Below are positions 56,716 through 64,000 of a stretch of 64,000 nucleotides of DNA, in pieces (position 1 is the first letter of the stretch; each line of letters opens with the position of its first letter). The notes under the pieces are model-generated. The model did no database searches and had not been told where the DNA came from. It was given only the letters and a program-made list of their open reading frames with translations. The position numbers were made by a program, and so were the translations under genes. Source of the DNA: Eutypella sp. D-1 (Eukaryota > Ascomycota > Sordariomycetes > Xylariales > Diatrypaceae); NCBI GenBank assembly GCA_023313575.1, contig JAJTTP010000011.1, forward strand, positions 620,001 through 684,000. The letters run 5' to 3'.

Positions 56716-58077
56716 ATGGCCGACTCAGTTGGTATGTTGCTTATCCCCCCTCCGCCCCCCTTGCCAAGCCGTATGCGACTTTTGTGGTTTTTGTGTTTCC
56801 TGTGTTTCCTGTGTTTCCTGTGTTTCCTGTGTTTCCTGTGTTTCCTGTGTTTCCTGTGTTTCGCGACATGACACCCAGCGAATAGTGCTGGGAAGGGGGT
56901 TAGACGTTCGGGAAACACCAACGCGACACGGCATAGTACAAATATAGCACAGTCCGGTACGGGCATCGAGCGTCTTCCCCCCGTCAGTCCCGGTCACGCG
57001 CCTTGTTCGCACTGCTTTCGTTCCTGTTCCTGTATCCCAGGATTCCAAAGGGGGAAAAAAAAGAGGAAGAACTACAAGCTAACGACGCATAATTGCCTCC
57101 CCCAACTCGCAGATCGCGTGTTCGTACACGCGCTGAACACGGTGAAGAAGATCCCGAAGACGGGGGCGGCGCGGCCACCGTCGGGCGACCGACTCCGGCT
57201 CTACGGACTTTACAAGCAGGCCATGGAGGGCGACGTCGACGGCGTCATGGAGCGCCCCACCGCCGCCCCCGGCATCGATGCCAACGAGCTACAGCGCGAG
57301 AAGGACAAGTGGGACGCGTGGAACGCCCAGAGCGGTCTGTCGCGCACCGAGGCCAAGAGGAGGTACATCGAGGCCCTCATCGAGACCATGCATCGCTTCG
57401 CCACTACATCGTGAGTTTTCCCGACAGCTGTTTCAGGAAGAGAGGTATGAGGGAGGTAAAACCAAGGGCTAACGTCGGGATCGCCGGATAGGGACGCGCA
57501 GGAACTCGTTTCCGAGCTCGAGTTTGTATGGAACCAGGTCAAGAACAACAGCCCCTCGACGACGACGTCGGAACCTTCACCGACGGGGAATTCGCGGCGA
57601 CAGTTCCAGCGGCCGACCAGCGGTACCGAGGGCCCGATGAAGGTCCTCAGCCCCATGAGCGAAGACGACGCCGCCGAGCAGGAGTACCGCGAACGGCAGC
57701 AGCGGCTGGAGGAGGCGGAAGAAGAGCTGGAATACTACGGGGGCCTGGAGGAAGAGAGCGGTGGGTACGTCAAGAAGGGCGACCGGTGGTCGACCAAGGT
57801 CGAGCGCGCCCTCGTGCGCCTGTCGGCCGAGATCGCGGCACTCCGGGAGCAGATCACGACGGGCCGCGAGTGGCGGTCCCGGCGCGAGCGCACCCTCCGC
57901 GCGCGACTTGGCTGGTTCCTCTGGATCGTCGCCAAGCATCTTGCCGTGGACCTAACCGTTCTCGGCTTCATACTGCTTTGGATGCGCCGCCGCAAGGACC
58001 GCCGCCTCGAGGACCAGGTCAGAGCCATCTTCAGGCTCGGGCGCGAGTACGTAAGCAAGGTGCTGCCGTCGAGGTGA
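56716..58077 (+). CDS. Acyl-CoA-binding protein with C-terminal membrane anchor (ACBD5/Atg37-like)
   Basis: Three exons (56716..56731, 57113..57410, 57492..58077) give 299 residues. Exon 1 encodes only MADSV plus one base, and intron 1 is unusually long for this genome (381 bp). The acyl-CoA-binding domain (about 5-105) has FVHALNTVKKIPKTG, RLYGLYKQAMEGD and DKWDAWNAQSGLSRTEAKRR with the usual ligand-binding Tyr and Lys. A linker and charged coiled coil (about 165-235: EYRERQQRLEEAEEELEYY) lead to a transmembrane segment (about 258-280: LAVDLTVLGFILLW) and a short basic tail. This layout matches peroxisomal tail-anchored ACBD5/Atg37 proteins, which bind acyl-CoA and act at peroxisome contacts and pexophagy. 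Peroxisomal location is inferred from the layout only. Confidence 0.83.
56792..56863. repeat. 9-bp tandem repeat TGTGTTTCC, eight units, inside an intron
   Basis: Seven perfect TGTGTTTCC units and an eighth ending TTTCG lie in the first intron of the acyl-CoA-binding gene. Any frame through it reads as repeated Cys-Val-Ser or, on the other strand, Lys-His-Arg, which is not a real protein. Confidence 0.85.
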
Positions 58078-60535
58078 TCTTTCCAGGCACTAAACCGCAT
58101 CGAACCTTTTTTTCCCCTCTTCCGAATACCTTACAACCTCCCATCCGCGGCATCGAGTGGCCATACGGCGCAGGCTGGCCGCCGCCATGAACGGCATCAC
58201 GGGGCAGAGACGCCCACGCGTATCCCGGGCCAGCCCTAGTACCTGTGTTCCCCGCGCACGAAGGCGAGTGTTTCATTCACCTCGGCCGCAGCGTCCACGT
58301 CACACCGCATCGCGTCACCCAGTGACGAATCACTCACGGATCCCTCCAATCGAGTTACGCCACGGATATGGACGTCGTCTCGACTTCCGGGCATCTAAAA
58401 TTTCTCCCATCTAAAGATACCACGGGACGCTCGGCAGCCACGGGATTGCATCATTGTACACGACTCCCGGTTGCTGGAAGGCCCGGTGAGGTTCGGCTTT
58501 GCTTTGGATTATCCAGGTGGTGCCAGCAGTCATGACATGTACCATCCCCTTTAGTGCGGCATTAATGGCACCATGGGTTCGTTATGATGCTGTCACTGTT
58601 ACTGCCACCCGGTGCCTTTGAGCTATCTATCAGGAAACTATCTACAGAACGCCCACCCCGACTGCTTTCCAGACCCATTCTGTGCCTGGTTCTCGGCGGT
58701 ACATGCGTCGCCTCCGACGCTGGTGCTGACGTGGAGGTTCTTCATGGAGACAGCGGGTTTACATAACAAGTTCCGTCATAGATTTCGCCGACATCGCTAT
58801 AACATCTTTTCGGTCTATATGGAGCGGGGTTTACCCATCTACGTCCACGGAGCCCCTAGAAGTCTTATGACTTAACCCGACAATTCGAGTTCTCGAAACG
58901 AGTTTGACGGGTGAAGATGTATTCCTCATGTTTACATGCTGTCTAACGTATATATCGATCAGTTTCTCATTGGCGGGGTCGCCTACTATCGAATCTACGA
59001 GAAGGAGGACTCGAGATGTCCAGCCAAGAGTGGCAGACAGATCGAATACTCAATCTATGGTTACTATGTAATACCATATCATGTGTATATAAATATTATT
59101 TTCTTTGTTACAGTTCAGGAGGGATATATGATCATAAGCGTTGCTCCTTTGGAGATACAGAACAGGAAGTAAGGATCAGGGCTGGTTAGGTATGTTATGG
59201 ACTTGTTGGTGTGTACATACTCAAGAAATGCCGCCCAGGGACTCTTCGTCTCGAAGTCTCTTTTGTCTTGTAATGAATATATCTTTAATAAATAAATAGA
59301 TTCCTCAGACTCGATACGCATAGCATCTGTGACTGACCATCAGGTATGCCTTCTAAGTACTTACGTGCGGAATATTAACCTGTGTTGTTTTGTAAGAACA
59401 TACACACCCTCTTCCCAGCCCAGTCAGGGGATGGGCGATATGATTGGTCGGTTTGGTCGGTTACGGGTTCACACCTAACACCCGGACAGCCAACCTTATA
59501 TCCATCCATAACAACTTAGGTACATACTAGGTAGACCCATATATCAGTCCCCACTGGTATTGTATACCACCCTAACCATGAAACGAAACATTAACAATCA
59601 AATATACATATGTGGGTATCTATCGAAGTTAACATCGAGAGAACAACTTACCCTACATACCTTGCAAGAGACTTGAAAAAGCTCTCTATCAGTAACAAAT
59701 CGATTCTCCAGCTTTTGTAAAATCCTCTCCTAGTTCAGATTCGGCAACAAATAGTGGGAAAGATCATCGCATCGGCTGCTAGGTTCTCCAGGCTACTAAC
59801 TATTACAACTACATACTCTTATTGCTGGAGTACATATCTCCCAAATTTAAGGAAGGGACTTATCGAAGAACAGTCACCTCTCGAAATACTTCCACTCAAT
59901 CATTCATTCTATTTAAAAGCGAGAAGAAGCTCATCGCTATTCGATCCTCTCGTTCTTCTTTGAAGAAGAAACCCCCAAACGAGGAAAACCTGAAAACAAA
60001 AAAGTGCCATTAGACCCCAGGACCGGGTCGTGCAGAGGAGAACGGCGTGACTTCTTCACGGCATCGACTTAGAGGGTGTGTGTCCCGCGGCCAGGAAATA
60101 CGGGGGATTCGGAATTCCAAATTATTATCTGTACCAGCCCGGAGGGCGGCAATTCGTACCCATAGATCCTTGCGGACCGTGCATACGACTTTTAATTCAA
60201 ATTCGGCAGAGCATTTGCACCGCATAAGGTGCACTCAGGGCTGCTGCGCCGTGAAGTTCAGTTAGAACAGCTGTGTTTCATCCCGTGTCTTATGACATCT
60301 GTTTTTATTTTATTTTATTTTTTCACTAAGCAAGCTACACATCCATATATTCACGATGAGCTCCCCGCCCCGGAACTAGGAACGCCCGCGGCAATCATCA
60401 AAGCTCCGCCAGGTCACGACCATAGCGACAGTTAACAACGACAGCGGATCCAACGCGGCACCTCCGCAGCCGCACCACCAAGAAGAACAACAACAACCAC
60501 GACGGTGGCGGGCCTCTTCCCCACACCCCTCACAC
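58078..60535. other. 2.5-kb gene-free region
   Basis: This AT-richer stretch lies between the acyl-CoA-binding gene and the unrecognised coiled-coil gene. Frames at 58584-58875, 58936-59172, 59754-60013 and 60010-60265 are short and featureless. An ATG at 60356 is in frame with the next gene but meets a TAG after seven codons. Confidence 0.45.
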
Positions 60536-61291
60536 ATGAGACAGCAGGAAGAATGGAGCGAGGTGCCGCCGCTCACCTCGCTCGTGCCCGCCATGTTCGT
60601 CGAGGCGGAGGAGGACTTCACGCAGGCGCCGCCGCCGGAGCCCGCGGAGGCGTCGGCGCGCCTCGAGCAGGCGTTGGCGGGCACGGAGCGCCACGCCAGG
60701 GCCGTGCAGCGCAACATGTGGCGCATGGTGGTGCGCGAGAAGAAGCGCCTGCACGAGGAGGCGCAGCAGAGGCTGCGCAACGCGCCGCTGGAGCGACGGT
60801 CCGAGCGCCTGTCGATTGTCTCGGCCCTGGCCGAGGAGGCCATGCTTGAGCATCTACAGGCGCCGGCTTACCTACTACAAGGCAGCCGGTCGCACGAGGG
60901 CATTAGCGAGGGTCGGGCACTGCAGGAAGAGCGGGAGCGGGCGCATGAGAAGGAGCGCTTTAGGTTCCTGAATGAGGGCGACGTGTCCCGGTTCGAGGTG
61001 GACCCCATCACGCGCCACGACCTACAGGCGCGGCACCCGACGGCTGACCGCCTGCCGCCGCGCGAGTACGTCAAGGTCAAGTCACTCGACATCATCCATT
61101 TAGCCATGCAGAATCTTGAGGGATACAACGACCAGCTCCTCCGCGTATTGGAGGCGAAGCGATACCGGGCAGCCGAGGAGGTTGCAAGGAACTTGACCGC
61201 GCCGGCCACTAACAGGCCTGCTGCCACCGAGGAGGAACAGGAAGGCGGTGGCGGCGGCGGTGGCGATCCGATGGATATCGATAATGACTAG
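60536..61291 (+). CDS. Unrecognised helical/coiled-coil protein, 251 residues
   Basis: A single-exon frame starts at the ATG at 60536 (MRQQEEWSEVPPLTSLVP). The frame stays open upstream to a TAG at 60377, so an earlier start or a missed 5' exon is possible. The protein is rich in Glu, Arg and Ala. It has a helix at about 60-90 (RNMWRMVVREKKRLHEEAQQ), a charged coiled coil at about 125-150 (RALQEERERAHEKERFRF), then DVSRFEVDPITRHDLQ and a helical end YNDQLLRVLEAKRYRAAEEV. The tail has a polyglycine run and acidic DPMDIDND. No signal peptide or membrane segment is seen. High GC and clean codon use suggest a true gene. I do not recognise the family; a nuclear complex subunit is a guess from the composition. 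Confidence 0.6.
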   Translation: MRQQEEWSEVPPLTSLVPAMFVEAEEDFTQAPPPEPAEASARLEQALAGTERHARAVQRNMWRMVVREKKRLHEEAQQRLRNAPLERRSERLSIVSALAEEAMLEHLQAPAYLLQGSRSHEGISEGRALQEERERAHEKERFRFLNEGDVSRFEVDPITRHDLQARHPTADRLPPREYVKVKSLDIIHLAMQNLEGYNDQLLRVLEAKRYRAAEEVARNLTAPATNRPAATEEEQEGGGGGGGDPMDIDND

Positions 61292-61419
61292 AGAGAAAAT
61301 CATGTCGCTATTACTGGATTGTTGTCATCATGTGGCTAAGAACACTTGGCGATGCATTTAAGCGAGCGTTTGGGGGAGGCACGAATGAGATTCTGCAGAT
61401 GCTTTCTTTTTTTCCTTAA

Positions 61420-62321
61420 CTAAGTATGCAAACTTCCATCCCCGCTCTGCGGGGCTGGGACGGAATCGCCGGCAGCGGGGGTTCTGCCGACCTCCCACGG
61501 CTTCGGCGGCGCCTTGAGCCGGCCCTGGGGCGTGATGGTCGGGTCGTCTATGACGGTGTCGGGGATCTTGCGGATACCCGGGATCTCCTTGCCGGTCCTG
61601 ATAAACTCGACGATCTCCTCGAACTTCTTCGGGTACGGCTCCTTGTCCGGGTCGCTCGGGTGCGAGGACGCGTCCTTCTGGATGTACAGGTCCGCCTTGG
61701 GCGCCGCCGCTTGCCAGCTTGGCACCGGTGCCGCTGCCGCCCGGTCACCTCCGTCTCCGGATCCAGGAGGCCGGTTGCCGAGCTCGTCGCCGAGCTCCCG
61801 CAGTAACCGCGCGAGCCTCCTTTCCGTTTCGGGCTTGAATAGGGGTCAGCATATAAGTACATAGTAGCCTTACACATGCCACTATTAATGCAAAGGATCT
61901 TTCGACTTGCCAGGGCTGTTGCCTCCTCCGCAACCATCTGCTCGGGTACAAGCCTGGGCTGCAGAGCACTAGTGTCCGCAAGCCATTGCTTGTACGCATC
62001 TGGGTCGACGCGGAGTTTTGTCTTGTTCTCGAACCTCCTTACCCGGACCTGGAGTGCTATATCCGCCAGCGCCGATGTCTCGGGGGCGGTGTTGTAGAGA
62101 CTGTATATAAGTTGCGACTGTAGTTCCCATGGTCAGCCAGCGTAACACGTGCATGGCCCGCAGTATGAGGTGGTAGAGCCTACGGCGAATTCCTGGTCTT
62201 TTTGCCAGGGGTAGGAGTCGAAGGCCCGGTATAGGGCTCCCGTGGGATCGGGAGTGACGCCTTCCTGGCTGGCCCTGGTTGCCTCGCCATGAGCTGTGAC
62301 TTCTTCGCTGTTCCCTGCCAT
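61420..62321 (-). CDS. KPWE-motif protein, PEX39/C6orf226-like (putative peroxisomal import factor)
   Basis: Three exons (62321..62184, 62117..61911, 61833..61420) give 252 residues from MAGNSEEVTAHGE. The N-terminal part has AFDSYPWQKDQEF and a helical region up to about 115. The C-terminal part has KFEEIVEFIRTGKEIPGIRKIP followed by RLKAPPKPWEVG. The pairing of FxEIVxxIxxGKxIPGI with a downstream KPWE motif is the mark of the small PEX39/C6orf226 family, reported to assist import of PTS2 proteins with Pex7. Here it sits at the end of a larger protein. The second intron is placed with a GCAAGT donor, giving TALPETERR; no GT donor keeps the frame. The gene is convergent with the coiled-coil gene 128 bp away. 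The assignment rests on recalled motifs and is moderate. Confidence 0.6.
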
Positions 62322-63003
62322 ACTCTTCTTGGCTCGATAGGAATGTGGGATCTATATATTCAAAAACTTGCAATGGATTAAATGGAGGTATCAGATTCCT
62401 TCCATGAGACTGGACTATCGACTTTAGTCAGGTTTCAGTGAATGTCAGAGAATAATAAACCCAAGATTGATCTACCCTTAAGTACCTACCCGACTTACGC
62501 ATCTGGGCATGTACCTTGAAACAAAAGGGGTGGAGAGTATACCTGTATAGCGGGGAGGTAACCTGGGCACCTGAGGTTAGAAGTAAAAGACGGTATCGCG
62601 GCCCCTCCCCCGCGTACTGTACCTAGGTACATGGCTAGTAGATCTAAGCACTTGTATGTAGAAGGCACGAGCGTTATTACCGAATCCTAATGTCGAGCTA
62701 GTGATGACTAAGTACGCTAACCAAAACTGGCGTCCCTACTTAGTATACATAATCCAAGGGTCTAACTCAATTCGTTACATCTTACAGTTAGCCCCCCCGG
62801 ACCTTGGAGCTGTCCGTTATCACGTTCACCCCCCGTTCACCCCCCGGTTTCTTCCAAGTCTGGTACAACTTGTATCTATCTAGTATTTTATTCATCCTTG
62901 CTTCGTAGGTATCTATAAAACCTGGAAGTCAAGTCATAAGGAGGCAGTGGCAGCAGAGTGGCTCTTTTGATCGACCTCGTCCAGAGGACCACCATTTGGC
63001 CAG
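62322..63003. other. Divergent promoter region, KPWE protein / PP2C
   Basis: This 0.68-kb stretch contains a GTACCTAGGTACATGG motif near 62620 and a tandem CCCCCGTTCAC near 62830. No gene is seen. Confidence 0.5.
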
Positions 63004-64000
63004 ATGCGTCGTATAGCCGCTAAAGCCCTTCGCACGAGCTTTCAATGCACTGTTCGAAGTCTGGCTCGTATCAATCGTCCACGCCGTAGTGCCCTCTATC
63101 TACAACATCACCACTATAACCGTAACCATCACCACTATTATCACCAACAGAGTCATCAACATCAGCCGAGTAATACTGCTACTACTACTACTACCGCTAC
63201 CAGTACTAGTAGTAGTGCCCCCAGCCTCGGCCCTGGCCCTGGCGCTCGATCCTTCTCGACCTCTCACTCCCTAGCCTTGTCCACTCGAAATCCCTTCCCG
63301 CAGTATGTCCTGACCGAACCGCTCCGATCGTCCATGTACATTCGCAGATACGCTATCGCTCTCGCTTCCGGCCTGGTGGGCTACGGCGCCTGGTATACCT
63401 ACAAGGGGGAAGCGAGCCCGAACCAGGCCGTAGGGAACGCCTATTCCACCACCACCCCGAAACCGCCCTCGGGGGATGCCATGCCCACTCGCAATGTCCT
63501 GGTCGTCGGCGCCGATGAATTACATACCGGTACCTTTGTCGGCGACGGTCCAATAGCCAAGAGCGCCGACGGCACTGGACATAATGTGCTCGAGATGCTC
63601 ACCCCCGAGCAGGCGACCGAGAAGCTACGGAAGAACCAGACATCTTTCCTGGTGAACAGGGGTCAGGGCGTCTTACGATACGACATCGTGCAGCTGGCTA
63701 GCAACAACCCGATAGAGGATGATCATGCCGAGAAGATCGTCGAGGTTCCGCCTTCCTCGACTGGCGAGGGTAGTGGGAAGGGAAATAATGACTGGATGTT
63801 CTGGGGCGTCTTCGATGGTCATGCGTAAGTACTGTCGTTATATTTCCCCAGTCCTGGCTCTCACCCGGCTCGAGGAACGAGACATGCTAAGCTTATTGTT
63901 ACGCAGAGGTTGGACCACGTCAGCGAGGTTACGCCAGAGCCTGATCAGCTTTGTTGCGAGGGAACTGAACACTACCTACAAGGCCGCCCACAGCCTAGGG
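63004..64000 (+). CDS. PTC5: Mitochondrial PP2C-type phosphatase, N-terminal part (PTC5/pyruvate dehydrogenase phosphatase-like)
   Basis: Exon 1 (63004..63824) and the start of exon 2 (63907 to the window end) encode about 305 residues; the rest is outside. The basic, Arg-rich N-terminus (MRRIAAKALRTSF) fits a mitochondrial presequence. A low-complexity His/Asn/Gln/Thr segment (about 35-75) is followed by a hydrophobic stretch (YAIALASGLVGYGAWY) that may anchor it in the inner membrane. The PP2C domain then begins, with LRYDIVQLASNNPIEDDH and the metal-binding motif WGVFDGHAGWTTS across the intron. The intron join gives GHAGW, as expected. Proteins of this kind dephosphorylate the pyruvate dehydrogenase E1 subunit. 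The assignment to PTC5 rather than another mitochondrial PP2C is probable but made without the C-terminus. Confidence 0.75.

Noticed and set aside
56604..56966. Lys-His-Arg repeat protein on the minus strand and Cys-Val-Ser repeat on the plus strand
   Set aside because: Both are translations of the intronic 9-bp TGTGTTTCC repeat.
1..64000. CRISPR arrays, rRNA operons or bacterial operon structure
   Set aside because: The spliced genes show a eukaryotic nuclear genome; the tandem repeats found lack spacer-repeat architecture.

Overview
The window is nuclear DNA of a filamentous ascomycete, most likely a Sordariomycete. Genes carry many short introns (about 50-80 bp) with GT-AG ends and CTAAC/CTAAT branch points. 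Intergenic DNA is dotted with TACCTAGGTA-type palindromes. Housekeeping genes (ORC6, a tetraspanin, a Pumilio protein, mitochondrial ribosomal protein mS33, an RNase III) are of fungal type. All gene models were spliced by eye, and the cumulative reading frame was checked for each multi-exon model.

The left and centre (about 1.2-38.3 kb) look like one secondary-metabolite gene cluster. From left to right it holds a zinc alcohol dehydrogenase (-), a DHA2-type MFS exporter (-), a 2495-residue highly-reducing polyketide synthase (-), a cupin (-), a secreted berberine-bridge-like FAD oxidase (+), an epoxide hydrolase (-), a short-chain reductase (-), a second cupin (-), a flavin monooxygenase (+), a broken aldo-keto reductase (+), a second FAD oxidase (+), an AYR1-like short-chain reductase (-), a third FAD oxidase (+) and a secreted orphan protein (+). 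The synthase keeps convincing KS, AT, DH, KR and ACP sites. Its C-methyltransferase is a remnant and its enoyl reductase has lost the usual nucleotide-binding loop. No release domain, cytochrome P450 or transcription factor gene is visible. The likely product is therefore an unmethylated, largely unsaturated polyketide that is released in trans, reduced by the SDRs, oxidised by the flavoenzymes, possibly opened as an epoxide to a diol, and exported. The set resembles salicylaldehyde/sordarial-type clusters, but that link is inference.

The right part (39-64 kb) is ordinary genome: a glycine-rich LEA-like protein, ORC6, an 855-bp terminal-inverted-repeat element with TA target duplication, a tetraspanin, a Pumilio RNA-binding protein, mS33, RNase III, an acyl-CoA-binding membrane protein, an unrecognised coiled-coil protein, a KPWE-motif (PEX39-like) protein and the start of a mitochondrial PP2C phosphatase. 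The extreme left edge cuts an unrecognised acidic, probably nuclear protein.

The points most worth a second look are the composition of the cluster (three secreted FAD oxidases and two paralogous cupins around a synthase with dead reductase and methyltransferase domains), a 44-bp tandem repeat that may be a cluster regulatory site, the aldo-keto reductase relic with a RIP-like stop, and the inverted-repeat element that contains a minisatellite and a tRNA-like segment.
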